Below are positions 1-10,105 of a stretch of DNA of 46,547 nt, in pieces. Origin of the DNA: Alphaproteobacteria bacterium (GTDB lineage: Bacteria > Pseudomonadota > Alphaproteobacteria > Ferrovibrionales > Ferrovibrionaceae); the NCBI GenBank assembly GCA_018336035.1, contig JAGXRD010000001.1:1-46547 (forward strand), given 5' to 3'. Both the position numbers and the translations under genes were made by a program. A model generated the notes under the pieces. That model ran no database searches. It saw nothing but the letters and a program-made list of their open reading frames with translations, and was not told the origin of the DNA. Within the stretch, counting starts at the first letter, position 1, and each line of letters starts with the position of its first letter.

Positions 1-20
1 GGGGCAGCCTTGGCTGCCCC
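1..20 (-). terminator. Hairpin at the 3' end of clpB, probable intrinsic terminator
   Basis: A perfect inverted repeat (GGGGCAGCC, a two-base centre, GGCTGCCCC) lies 10 bp beyond the clpB stop codon. Read on the minus strand it would form a strong GC-rich stem. Any U-tract would lie outside the window, so termination is inferred from position and stem strength only. Confidence 0.55.
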
Positions 21-30
21 GTTTCCGATT

Positions 31-2640
<2,610 letters not shown>

Positions 2641-2715
2641 GTCTGACTCCTTATAGGCAGCCCTGAGAAGGCGATCCCCGACAGGCGGCAGATCATTGGC
2701 TGGGCTCCGCAGCTG

Positions 2716-2745
2716 ATGTGGGAAGCCGGAAACAGGCTACAAGGG
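2716..2745 (-). promoter_or_regulatory. Candidate sigma-32 (RpoH) promoter of clpB
   Basis: On the minus strand CCCTTGTA (2745-2738) is followed after 15 bp by CCCACAT (2722-2716). This resembles the heat-shock consensus CCCTTGAA, 13-15 bp, CCCCAT. It would start transcription about 70 nt before the clpB ATG. clpB is a classical RpoH target; the assignment here rests on motif match and position. Confidence 0.5.
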
Positions 2746-2762
2746 GACGGACGCCGATTTCG

Positions 2763-3584
2763 TTAAGAATCCGGCATCCGTCCATCCCCCAGCAAGCCGG
2801 CCGCGCGCAGACGCTGCAAATCGGGGCCGTCCAGATCAACGACTGTATAGCGGGGCGGTTCGGCGCGCGGCGCGGAAGGACGCAGGCGCGGGCCGGGTGG
2901 GGCTGAGTCAGGTCTGCTTGAGGCGGAGTCAGGTCTATTCGGTATCGAGTCAGGTCTATCTGAGACCGACTCAGGTCTGTTCGGTGCTGACTCAGGTCCA
3001 GTTGGTGTCGAGTCAGGTCTATTTGAGACCGAGCCAGGTCCGGCAGCGACGGCAGTCGCCTGCGCCGCCCGGGCCAGACCGCTATTCAGCCCGTCGAGGA
3101 AACCGCGCGCCCCGGCGGCTTCGAGATCCATGGCGCGGCGCTCCACCGCCATGCGCGTCCGCCAGGCCATGTTCGGCGGCAAAGCGGCCGTCTCGCCCAG
3201 TTGTTCGATCTGTTTCTGCGTGCCGCCTTCGGGCGGGACGCTGCCGCCGCCGGCCTCCGCCAGCAGACGCAGCCCCTCACCGTCCAGGCTGGCGGCCTGT
3301 TGACCGCGGCTGACCAGCGCGCCGGGCGCCGTGGCCGCCAGTTGCAGCCCGGCCAGCAGCCGCTGCCGGTCCACCGCCTGCTGCAGATAGAAACGGAAGC
3401 GCAGGCTTTTGCGCAGATGCCGCCAGATGCGGTCCTCGTCGATGCCATACTCGGGCGCGAGGGCGGCGGGCTGCGCGCCGCCGGCCAGCCGGCGGGCGAT
3501 CTCGCGCCAGGGAATGCGGGCGGGGCTGGCCTTGGCCGTTGCCTGGGATGGGGGAGCAGCAATGCCGTGGTCGGGCTGGGTCAT
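2763..3584 (-). CDS. Hypothetical protein with a Pro/Ser/Asn heptad-repeat region
   Basis: No family recognised. The 273-residue product starts at an ATG with GGAG about 10 bases before it; an in-frame GTG three codons upstream sits too close to that ribosome site. Residues 20-70 are basic and helical, and the stretch around IPWREIARRLAGG looks helix-turn-helix-like, so DNA binding is possible but unproven. Residues about 179-227 are seven tandem heptads of the type RPDSxxN, encoded by 21-bp DNA repeats. The rest is Ala/Gln-rich. It is divergent from the MazE/MazF pair and shares its AT-rich promoter region. Codons and composition are otherwise like the host. Confidence 0.7.
   Translation of the reverse strand: MTQPDHGIAAPPSQATAKASPARIPWREIARRLAGGAQPAALAPEYGIDEDRIWRHLRKSLRFRFYLQQAVDRQRLLAGLQLAATAPGALVSRGQQAASLDGEGLRLLAEAGGGSVPPEGGTQKQIEQLGETAALPPNMAWRTRMAVERRAMDLEAAGARGFLDGLNSGLARAAQATAVAAGPGSVSNRPDSTPTGPESAPNRPESVSDRPDSIPNRPDSASSRPDSAPPGPRLRPSAPRAEPPRYTVVDLDGPDLQRLRAAGLLGDGRMPDS
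2905..3051. repeat. Seven tandem 21-bp repeats inside a coding region
   Basis: Units begin at 2905, 2926, 2947, 2968, 2989, 3010 and 3031 with the core GA(G/C)TCAGGTCT, exactly 21 bp apart. The frame is therefore kept and each unit encodes one seven-residue repeat on the minus strand. Units differ at several positions, some in an alternating pattern (ttgag / ttcggt), which suggests expansion by slippage or unequal crossing-over of a two-unit block. The same 11-base core occurs once more at about 4243, just after mazF. Confidence 0.9.
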
Positions 3585-3610
3585 GGGTCTCACTCCTTGA
3601 CGAATGAGAA

Positions 3611-3639
3611 CATATATAGTATATAGGAATAAATGTCAA
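3611..3639 (-). promoter_or_regulatory. Sigma-70-type promoter of the heptad-repeat gene
   Basis: On the minus strand a perfect -35 TTGACA (3639-3634) is followed by a 17-bp spacer and TATATG (3616-3611), in an AT-rich island inside otherwise GC-rich DNA. It lies about 27 bp before the chosen ATG of the repeat-bearing hypothetical gene. Confidence 0.55.
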
Positions 3640-3665
3640 TATACGCACCCGAGCGACACCTTATA

Positions 3666-3686
3666 CTGTAAGGAATATTCTTACAG
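3666..3686. promoter_or_regulatory. Palindromic operator before the mazE-like gene
   Basis: The inverted repeat CTGTAAG, seven bases, CTTACAG ends 12 bp before the antitoxin ATG. It touches a TATACT -10-like element (3662-3667), and its right arm runs into the AGGA ribosome-binding site (3685-3688). Type II antitoxins of the AbrB/MazE fold usually repress their own operon by binding such palindromes, so autoregulation is the likely role. Confidence 0.55.
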
Positions 3687-3698
3687 GACGATCGACAG

Positions 3699-3914
3699 AT
3701 GATTACCAGCCGCCTGACGACCAAAGCCCAGACCACCATCCCGCAGCCCGTGCGCGTTGCGCTCAAACTGCGCGAAGGCGATGAACTGGCTTACCGGATC
3801 GAAGGCGATACGGTGGTTATCACCAAGGCCAAGGCTGCCGCGCAGGACGATCCATTCCGTACCTTCCATGAATGGGATTCCGAGGCCGACCGTAAAGCCT
3901 ATGGCAAACTTTAA
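3699..3914 (+). CDS. AbrB/MazE-family antitoxin
   Basis: Predicted DNA-binding antitoxin of a type II toxin-antitoxin pair. The 71-residue product carries a SpoVT/AbrB swapped-hairpin domain at its N-terminus (about 3-45: TSRLTTKAQTTIPQPVR then LREGDELAYRI). The acidic C-terminal tail (FRTFHEWDSEADRK) is the part that usually wraps the toxin. Its stop overlaps the toxin start by 14 bp, the normal antitoxin-first arrangement with translational coupling. The palindrome upstream fits autorepression. Confidence 0.88.
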   Translation: MITSRLTTKAQTTIPQPVRVALKLREGDELAYRIEGDTVVITKAKAAAQDDPFRTFHEWDSEADRKAYGKL

Positions 3915-4239
3915 GGCCGGCGACGTCGTCAAGGTGCCATTTCCCTACACGGATCGCGCAACCCGGCAGCATCGACCGGCATTGGTGATTTCGGCCCCCG
4001 CGCTGGAAGACACGCACGGCCTGCTCTGGGTCAGCATGATTACCAGTGCAGAAAACCGTGCATGGCCTTCCGATATCGCACTCAACGACCTGGCCGGAAC
4101 GGGCCTGCCGGTCGCATCCCTGATTCGCACGGCCAAGATCGCGACGATTGAGGCGCGCGATGCAGAACTGCTCGGCCGTATCGATACAGCCACATCCGCC
4201 GCCGTCCGGCACCGGATCGCCGAGCAATTCGGATTGTAA
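3901..4239 (+). CDS. PemK/MazF-family toxin
   Basis: Predicted sequence-specific endoribonuclease toxin. The start chosen is the ATG at 3901, which gives a 112-residue protein, the usual MazF size, beginning MANFKAGDVVKVPFPYTD. That GDVV-x-VPFPYTD start and the following RPALVIS strand are typical of the PemK/MazF barrel. Helix residues near the C-terminus (DTATSAAVRHRIAEQFGL) also fit the family. It overlaps the upstream antitoxin gene by 14 bp, so the two are coupled. No strong ribosome site of its own is visible. Confidence 0.87.
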   Translation: MANFKAGDVVKVPFPYTDRATRQHRPALVISAPALEDTHGLLWVSMITSAENRAWPSDIALNDLAGTGLPVASLIRTAKIATIEARDAELLGRIDTATSAAVRHRIAEQFGL

Positions 4240-4330
4240 AAAGACTCAGGTCCGCGCGTCGCCTGCCGCGTCGATCAGCCCGGCCATGACAATGTGTATG
4301 AAGGTCGGGAATGACGGTGGTTATCGGCAC

Positions 4331-4410
4331 GTCATGCCGGCCTTGAGCCGGCATCCCATTATCCTTTGCCATGTCGAAAAAATGGGACCCCGGATCAGGT
4401 CCGGGATGAC
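4331..4410. repeat. Three-hairpin palindromic repeat, copy 1
   Basis: An 80-bp element with outer arms GTC/GAC, hairpin 1 ATGCCGGC-CTTGA-GCCGGCAT, a central arm pair CCCATT/AATGGG and hairpin 2 CCCGGA-TCAGG-TCCGGG. It lies between the convergent mazF and HTH genes. The element and about 9 bp on each side are bracketed by the direct repeat TGACGGTGGT (4312-4321 and 4420-4429). The remaining bases of the 4240-4464 gap hold no gene that can be supported. Confidence 0.85.
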
Positions 4411-4464
4411 GATCTTCTGTGACGGTGGTCTGTACCGGCGTCCGCGCAATCCCGACCGTCGTCT

Positions 4465-4995
4465 TTACGCGTCCACCAGCGCCGAGCGGCCGCCCGGCAC
4501 ATAGCGGTACAGCGTGCTGGCGGCGATGCCGAGTTCGGCCGCCACGCCCTCGATGGTGCGGTTGGGCTCCGCCAGCATCTTGCGCGCCGCCACCAGGCGG
4601 GCGGCATCCAGCGCGCGCGGCCGGCCGGCGCGCTTTTCCCCCGGGCTGCTCTCGGCCAGCCCGGCGCGTTTGCGGAATTCGGCACGGAATTCATGCGGCA
4701 GGCCCTGCACCGTCTTGACCGGCACATCCTGACGCGCGCCGAGATAGACATTCTCGATCCGCACGCCGCGCACCGTCTCGACGTTATGCGGATGCTCGGC
4801 GCCCACCTTGCCCTGCAGGGCGCTGCGGATCTTGGCCGAGGCCTTGGCCAGCCGCATGATGCGGTTGAACATGCCGATGCCATAGGCGTCATGCGCCGCC
4901 ATCGCCAGCAGCACCAGATCGGCTTCCGTGGTGCGCAGGATATCGCCGGCCAGCATATGCTCCTCGAAATCGAAATGCTCTTTCTTGGCCGTCAT
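4465..4995 (-). CDS. Protein with C-terminal resolvase-type helix-turn-helix
   Basis: Function unknown. The 176-residue product has a C-terminal domain (about 123-170: AGRPRALDAARLVAARKML, then TIEGVAAELGIAASTLYRYV) that matches the HTH_7 DNA-binding domain of serine recombinases of the Hin/Tn3 type. The first 120 residues contain no recombinase catalytic core (no YxRVS-type serine motif) and I do not recognise them. It is therefore not an active resolvase; a DNA-binding regulator built on a resolvase HTH is a reasonable guess. The ATG has AGGAG at good spacing, and the upstream region (5000-5060) is AT-rich. It lies in a small accessory patch with the toxin-antitoxin pair. Confidence 0.78.
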   Translation of the reverse strand: MTAKKEHFDFEEHMLAGDILRTTEADLVLLAMAAHDAYGIGMFNRIMRLAKASAKIRSALQGKVGAEHPHNVETVRGVRIENVYLGARQDVPVKTVQGLPHEFRAEFRKRAGLAESSPGEKRAGRPRALDAARLVAARKMLAEPNRTIEGVAAELGIAASTLYRYVPGGRSALVDA

Positions 4996-5168
4996 GGCGG
5001 ACTCCTGAAAATATCTTCTCTAAATTATCGTGATTCGATGATTTTAAGGGTGTAATTTTGAGGGATCAACCCAGCCTGGCCGCGACCAGACAGCACACCG
5101 CGTCGCTTTACCTCGCTGCCCGCCTCGCCTAAACACAGGTCAGCCCTCCTGAGCGGATACCAGTTTCC

Positions 5169-7112
5169 ATGTGCGGCATTGCCGGCTTCCTGACCTGGCG
5201 CGGAACCCCCGCCGACCTGCTGCAACGACAGGTCAAGGCGATGACCGATGCCATCGCCAATCGCGGCCCCGATGACGACACCAACTGGGTCGATGCCGGT
5301 GCCGGCCTGGCGCTGGGCCATCGCCGTCTCGCCATCGTCGACCTGACGCCGACCGGGGCGCAGCCGATGCTGAGCGCCAACGAACGTTTCGTCATTTGCT
5401 ACAACGGCGAGATCTTCAATGCCGCCGAAGTGGCGCGCGATCTTCCTGGAATTAACTTCCGTGGCACCAGCGACACCGAAGTGCTGCTGGAAGCCTGCGT
5501 CGCCTGGGGCGTCGAGAAAGCAGTGTCGCGTTTCATCGGCATGTTTGCGTTTGCGCTGTGGGACCGCAAGGAGCGCAGGATCTGGCTGGTGCGCGACCGC
5601 CTCGGCATCAAGCCGGTCTACTGGACAAAACAGAATACCGCGCAGGGTCCGGCCTTGCTGTTCGGGTCCGAGCTGAAGGCGCTGACGGCTTATCCCGACT
5701 GGCAGCCGAAGCTGGATCGCGCAGCTTTGGCGGGCTATCTGCGTTACGGCTATGTGCCGGCGCCGCGCTCGATCTATGAAAACGTGCAGAAGCTGCCGCC
5801 CGGGCACATCTTGCGCCTGGACGCGGATGGCACCGAGACGCTGACCTGCTTCTGGGACCTGCGGCAGATCGCGCGCGACGGCGTGCGCAACCGCGACACG
5901 CGGCCCGAGGCCGAGCAGCTGGAAGATTTGCATATGCTGCTGAAGGATGCCGTGCAGCGCCGCATGCTGGCCGATGTGCCGCTCGGCGCGTTTCTGTCGG
6001 GCGGCATCGACTCATCCACCGTCGTGGCGCTGATGCAGGCGCAGTCGAGCCAGGCCGTGAAGACCTTCTCGATTGGATTCACCGACAAGGATTTCAACGA
6101 GGCCGACCATGCCCGCGCGGTGGCGCAGCATCTCGGCACCGACCATACCGAACTGGTGATCGATCCCGCCCATGCGCGCGACGTGATCCCCGACCTGCCC
6201 TTCATGTATGACGAGCCCTTCTCCGACTCGTCGCAGATTCCCACCTACCTGGTTTCCAAACTGGCACGCGAGAAAGTCACGGTTTCATTGTCCGGCGATG
6301 GCGGCGACGAGATTTTCGCCGGCTATGTGCGCTATCTCGGCATCGACCGGGTGTGGAACGCCGCCGGCAATGTGCCCGCGCCATTGCGTCGCATGACCGC
6401 TGGCGCGATCCAGCTGCTGTCGCCCGATGCCTGGGACGCCCTGTTCAGCCCGGTGCCGGCGCGCCACAAGCCGAAATTCCTCGGCGACAAAATCCACAAG
6501 GGCGCGGCGATCCTGGCCGAGAATGATGCCGATGCGATGTATGCCGCGCTGGTCTCGCAATGGGATGGCGAGGCGCTGGTCAATCATGGCGTGGTGCGAC
6601 CGGCCAACGATCCGACCCTGGCGGACGACCTGCCGGAAACCGTGGCGCGGCTGCGCTATCGCGACATGACCACCTATCTGCCCGACGACATCCTGACCAA
6701 GGTGGACCGCGCCAGCATGGCCGTCGCCCTGGAAGCGCGCGTGCCGCTGCTGGATCACCGCGTGGTGGAATATGCCTGGACCCTGCCGCCGGACCGGCTG
6801 CTGAACGGCAGCCAGGGCAAGAAACTGCTGCGGCAGGTGCTGTATAAGTATGTGCCGCGTGAGATGGTCGAGCGGCCCAAGACCGGCTTCGGCATGCCGG
6901 TCGGCGACTGGCTGCGTGGGCCGCTGCGCGACTGGGCCGAGAGCCTGCTGTCCGAGGCCAGCCTGCGCGGCGACGGCCTGATCGATGCGGCGCCGGTGCG
7001 CCAGCGCTGGCAGGAGCACTTGAGCGGCCGGCGCAACTGGCAGCACAGCCTGTGGACCGTGCTGATGTTCCAGGCCTGGCGCGCGCGCTGGAACGGCCTC
7101 GCAACAGATTAA
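5169..7112 (+). CDS. asnB: Asparagine synthase (glutamine-hydrolysing)
   Basis: Makes asparagine from aspartate, ATP and glutamine. The product begins MCGIAG, so Cys2 becomes the N-terminal nucleophile of the class II glutaminase domain (about 2-190). The ATP-pyrophosphatase synthase domain follows, with the PP-loop SGGIDSS at 277-283 and the conserved GDGGDEIFAGY further on. The 647-residue length is normal for the AsnB family. Members of this family also amidate other substrates, for example in surface-polysaccharide clusters, but no such cluster is present here. It stands alone, divergent from the HTH gene; a weak promoter-like pair (TTTACC at 5107, TAAACA at 5130, 17 bp apart) precedes it. 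Confidence 0.93.
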   Translation: MCGIAGFLTWRGTPADLLQRQVKAMTDAIANRGPDDDTNWVDAGAGLALGHRRLAIVDLTPTGAQPMLSANERFVICYNGEIFNAAEVARDLPGINFRGTSDTEVLLEACVAWGVEKAVSRFIGMFAFALWDRKERRIWLVRDRLGIKPVYWTKQNTAQGPALLFGSELKALTAYPDWQPKLDRAALAGYLRYGYVPAPRSIYENVQKLPPGHILRLDADGTETLTCFWDLRQIARDGVRNRDTRPEAEQLEDLHMLLKDAVQRRMLADVPLGAFLSGGIDSSTVVALMQAQSSQAVKTFSIGFTDKDFNEADHARAVAQHLGTDHTELVIDPAHARDVIPDLPFMYDEPFSDSSQIPTYLVSKLAREKVTVSLSGDGGDEIFAGYVRYLGIDRVWNAAGNVPAPLRRMTAGAIQLLSPDAWDALFSPVPARHKPKFLGDKIHKGAAILAENDADAMYAALVSQWDGEALVNHGVVRPANDPTLADDLPETVARLRYRDMTTYLPDDILTKVDRASMAVALEARVPLLDHRVVEYAWTLPPDRLLNGSQGKKLLRQVLYKYVPREMVERPKTGFGMPVGDWLRGPLRDWAESLLSEASLRGDGLIDAAPVRQRWQEHLSGRRNWQHSLWTVLMFQAWRARWNGLATD

Positions 7113-7198
7113 AGTCGGCTCGCGCAAAGCGGGAATTTCCCCTGCGGCAGAGGCACTTGGCGCATCCGGCGGAACTGTGTCGGCCGCTGGACGGTTCG

Positions 7199-7225
7199 TT
7201 GACAGCCCCCGGGGCGGGTTATAGT
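7199..7225 (+). promoter_or_regulatory. Candidate sigma-70 promoter of the etf operon
   Basis: TTGACA at 7199-7204 is followed after 15 bp by TATAGT (7220-7225), about 95 bp before the etfB start. The -35 is perfect and the -10 close to consensus, but the spacer is short. The gap 7113-7320 holds no other feature I can support. Confidence 0.45.
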
Positions 7226-7320
7226 GTGCAGCGCGAAAAAGCTGGCGCCTGACTCTTCTCCGGGCCGCCAAAATCCGTTTTTCTCGCTGCTTCATTGCTA
7301 ACAATCAGGGTTGCATGTCC

Positions 7321-8070
7321 ATGAAGGTACTGGTCGCGGTCAAGCGCGTGGTGGACTACAACGTCAAGATCCGCGTGAAGGCGGACAAGACGGGTGTCGA
7401 TCTCGCCAACGTCAAGATGTCGATGAATCCCTTCGACGAAATCGCCGTCGAAGAGGCCGTGCGCCTGAAAGAGGCCGGCACCGCGACCGAAGTCATCGCC
7501 GTTTCGATCGGACCGGCCCAGGCCCAGGAAACCCTGCGCACCGCGCTCGCCATGGGTGCCGACCGCGGCATCCTGGTGAAGACCGATGCCGAAGTGCAGC
7601 CGCTCGCCGTCGCCAAGATTCTCGCCAAGATCGCCGAAGCCGAACAGCCGCAGCTGGTGATCGTCGGCAAGCAGGCCATTGATGACGACAGCAACCAGAC
7701 CGGCCAGATGATGGGCGCGCTGCTGGGCTGGCCGCAGGGCACCTTTGCCAACAAGCTCTCGCTGGCTGACGGCAAGACCACGGTGGTGCGTGAAGTGGAC
7801 GGCGGTCTGGAGACCGTTGAGCTGAAGCTGCCCGCCGTCGTGACCACCGACCTGCGCCTGAACGAACCGCGCTATGCTTCGCTGCCCAATATCATGAAGG
7901 CGAAGAAGAAGCCGATCGACGAGAAGACCCCGGAAGATTTCGGCGTCGATATCACGCCGCGCCTCAAGACTCTCTCGGTCGAAGAGCCGCCGAAGCGCAA
8001 GGCCGGCATCAAGGTGCCAGATGTGGCGACCCTGGTGGACAAGCTGAAGACCGAAGCGGGAGTGATCTGA
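7321..8070 (+). CDS. etfB: Electron transfer flavoprotein beta subunit
   Basis: Small subunit of the heterodimeric ETF, which takes electrons from acyl-CoA and other flavin dehydrogenases and passes them to ETF-quinone oxidoreductase; it binds AMP. The product is 249 residues from the ATG at 7321, giving the canonical start [21 protein letters not shown] second in-frame ATG at 7315 adds two residues, and the AGGG at 7307-7310 could serve either. The family signature region ([20 protein letters not shown], then AKKKPI) is intact near residues 177-202. etfA follows after one base, and hbd after that, a classic fatty-acid or butyrate oxidation arrangement. Confidence 0.96.
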   Translation: MKVLVAVKRVVDYNVKIRVKADKTGVDLANVKMSMNPFDEIAVEEAVRLKEAGTATEVIAVSIGPAQAQETLRTALAMGADRGILVKTDAEVQPLAVAKILAKIAEAEQPQLVIVGKQAIDDDSNQTGQMMGALLGWPQGTFANKLSLADGKTTVVREVDGGLETVELKLPAVVTTDLRLNEPRYASLPNIMKAKKKPIDEKTPEDFGVDITPRLKTLSVEEPPKRKAGIKVPDVATLVDKLKTEAGVI

Positions 8071-8071
8071 G

Positions 8072-9007
8072 ATGAGCGTCCTCGTTATTGCCGAACACGA
8101 TAACGCCTCGCTGAAAGGCGCCACGCTCAATGCGGTGACCGCCGCCAAGGCGATCGATGCCGATGTGCATGTGCTGGTGGCAGGCAACAGCGCCGATGCG
8201 GCCGCTGCGGCTGCCGCCAAGGTGGCCGGCGTCGCCAAGGTGATCCATGTCGATGCCGCGCATTACGGCCACGGCCTGGCAGAACCTCTTGCCGTACTGA
8301 TCGCCGAGCTGGGCAAGGGCTATGGCGCCATCGTCGCGCCGGAAACCACGTCCGGCAAGAATGTGATGCCGCGCGTCGCAGCACTCCTCGATGTGATGCA
8401 GATTTCCGGCGTCACCGAGGTGAAGTCGAATGACACCTTCGTGCGTCCAATCTATGCCGGCAACGCCATGGCGACCGTGCAGTCTTCGGATGCCATCAAG
8501 GTTGTCACCGTCCGCACCACCGGCTTTGCCGCTGCCGCGGCAGAGGGCGGTTCGGCCGCAGTCGAGAAGGGCGCGGCAGCCGCCGATCCGGGCATCTCGA
8601 CCTTCATCGGCCAGGAGCTGCAGAAGTCGGATCGTCCGGAACTGACCGCCGCCAAGATCGTCGTCTCGGGCGGTCGCGGCATGGGCTCGGGCGAAAACTT
8701 CAAGCTGATCGAAGCCGTGGCCGACAAGCTGGGTGCCGCCGTCGGCGCCAGCCGCGCCGCGGTCGATGCCGGCTTCGTGCCGAACGACTACCAGGTCGGC
8801 CAGACCGGCAAGATCGTCGCGCCGCAGCTCTATATTGCGGTCGGCATCTCGGGTGCGATCCAGCATCTCGCCGGCATGAAGGATTCCAAGGTGATCGTCG
8901 CCATCAACAAGGACGAAGAGGCGCCGATCTTCCAGGTTGCCGATTACGGCCTGGTCGGCGACCTGTTCAAGATCCTGCCCGAACTCGAAGCGGCTCTGGC
9001 CAAGTAA
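8072..9007 (+). CDS. etfA: Electron transfer flavoprotein alpha subunit
   Basis: FAD-binding subunit of ETF. The 311-residue length is typical. The N-terminal nucleotide-fold domain starts [11 protein letters not shown]. The C-terminal FAD domain is intact, with [14 protein letters not shown] near 206-219, the [20 protein letters not shown] stretch, and [19 protein letters not shown] close to the end. It starts two bases after the etfB stop, so the two subunits are made together. Gly/Ala-rich residues about 155-180 form the inter-domain linker. Confidence 0.97.
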   Translation: MSVLVIAEHDNASLKGATLNAVTAAKAIDADVHVLVAGNSADAAAAAAAKVAGVAKVIHVDAAHYGHGLAEPLAVLIAELGKGYGAIVAPETTSGKNVMPRVAALLDVMQISGVTEVKSNDTFVRPIYAGNAMATVQSSDAIKVVTVRTTGFAAAAAEGGSAAVEKGAAAADPGISTFIGQELQKSDRPELTAAKIVVSGGRGMGSGENFKLIEAVADKLGAAVGASRAAVDAGFVPNDYQVGQTGKIVAPQLYIAVGISGAIQHLAGMKDSKVIVAINKDEEAPIFQVADYGLVGDLFKILPELEAALAK

Positions 9008-9022
9008 GGCGAAGCGGACACC

Positions 9023-9895
9023 ATGATCAAGACCATTGGGGTGATCGGCGCAGGCCAGATGGGCAACGGTATCGCCCATGTCTGCGCGCTGGCCGGTTAC
9101 GAAGTCGTGCTGCAGGACATCAATGCCGCGCAGCTCGACAAGGCGCTGGAGACCATCGGCGGCAACATGAACCGCCAGGTGGCGCGTGGCAAGATCACCG
9201 AGGCCGACAAGGCCAAGGCGCTGACCCTGATCCGCACCTCGAACGACATCCGCGCCTTCGCCGAGACCGATTTCATCGTCGAGGCCGCCACCGAAAACGA
9301 GGGCCTGAAGAAAAAGATCTTCGCCGACCTCTGCCCGGTGCTGAAGCCGGATGCCATTCTGGCCACCAACACTTCGTCGATCTCGGTGACCCGACTGGCC
9401 TCCAGCACCGACCGGCCGGAAAAGTTCATGGGCATGCATTTCATGAACCCGGTGCCGGTGATGCAGCTGGTCGAGCTGATCCGCGGCATCGCGACGGATG
9501 AAGCGACCTTCAAGCAGGTGCGCGAACTGACCATCGCGCTCGGCAAGCAGCCGGCCAATTCGGAAGATTTCCCCGCCTTCATCGTCAACCGCATCCTGCT
9601 GCCGATGATCAACGAGGCGATCTACACGCTGTATGAAGGCGTCGGCTCGGTCGAAGCCATCGACACTGCGATGCGTCTGGGCGCCAACCACCCGATGGGC
9701 CCGCTGCAGCTGGCCGACTTCATCGGACTGGATACCTGCCTGTCGATCATGCAGGTGCTGTATGAGGGCCTGGCCGACAGCAAGTATCGCCCGTGTCCGC
9801 TGCTGGTGAAATATGTCGAAGCCGGCTGGCTCGGCCGCAAGACCAACCGCGGCTTCTACGACTATCGCGGCGAACATCCGACGCCGACGCGTTGA
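9023..9895 (+). CDS. hbd: 3-hydroxybutyryl-CoA dehydrogenase
   Basis: Oxidises (S)-3-hydroxybutyryl-CoA to acetoacetyl-CoA with NAD(P). The 290-residue product has the N-terminal Rossmann motif [14 protein letters not shown] (about 6-19), the [14 protein letters not shown] and [16 protein letters not shown] stretches that carry catalytic Ser and His, and the all-helical C-terminal dimer domain ending in [14 protein letters not shown]. It lies 15 bp after etfA in the same operon. That links ETF electron transfer to the hydroxyacyl-CoA step of beta-oxidation or polyhydroxybutyrate-related metabolism; paaH-type naming is also possible. Confidence 0.95.
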   Translation: MIKTIGVIGAGQMGNGIAHVCALAGYEVVLQDINAAQLDKALETIGGNMNRQVARGKITEADKAKALTLIRTSNDIRAFAETDFIVEAATENEGLKKKIFADLCPVLKPDAILATNTSSISVTRLASSTDRPEKFMGMHFMNPVPVMQLVELIRGIATDEATFKQVRELTIALGKQPANSEDFPAFIVNRILLPMINEAIYTLYEGVGSVEAIDTAMRLGANHPMGPLQLADFIGLDTCLSIMQVLYEGLADSKYRPCPLLVKYVEAGWLGRKTNRGFYDYRGEHPTPTR

Positions 9896-9916
9896 GACTG
9901 GCGCGACAGACGATGC

Positions 9917-9947
9917 AAAAGGGGCCTCATGGCCCCTTTTCTTTTGT
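9917..9947 (+). terminator. Intrinsic terminator of the etfBA-hbd operon
   Basis: A perfect 10-bp stem, AAAAGGGGCC / GGCCCCTTTT, with the loop TCAT is followed by a T-rich tract (CTTTTGTTT). It lies 21 bp after the hbd stop. The A-run on the left arm would also allow termination from the opposite strand. Confidence 0.9.
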
Positions 9948-9953
9948 TTCCAT

Positions 9954-10075
9954 AAAAATGGGATCCCGGCTCGCGCCTCCTCGGGCTGCGCGGAGCGCAG
10001 ACCCGGGGGCTTGGCCGGGATGACAATCTTAAAAAGACACCGTCACCCCGGGCTTGACCCGGGGTCCCATTTTTT
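9954..10075. repeat. Two half-copies of the three-hairpin repeat in permuted order
   Basis: The right half-element (AAAAATGGG, then an enlarged hairpin ATCCCGGC...GCCGGGAT, then GAC, ending at about 10023) precedes a left half-element (GTC at 10042, hairpin ACCCCGGG-CTTGA-CCCGGGGT, then CCCATTTTTT to 10075). The arms that form the central stem in complete copies lie on the outside here and could pair with each other (9954-9962 with 10066-10074). It sits between the convergent hbd and PepSY genes. Confidence 0.75.
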
Positions 10076-10105
10076 CTGCCCACGTCTCTGCCACCACCGC
10101 GTCGA

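Noticed and set aside
2905-3051. CRISPR array
   Set aside because: The 21-bp units follow one another without spacers and keep a coding frame, and no cas gene is present.
4465-4995. Serine recombinase / resolvase
   Set aside because: Only the C-terminal HTH matches. No catalytic core or active-site serine motif is present.
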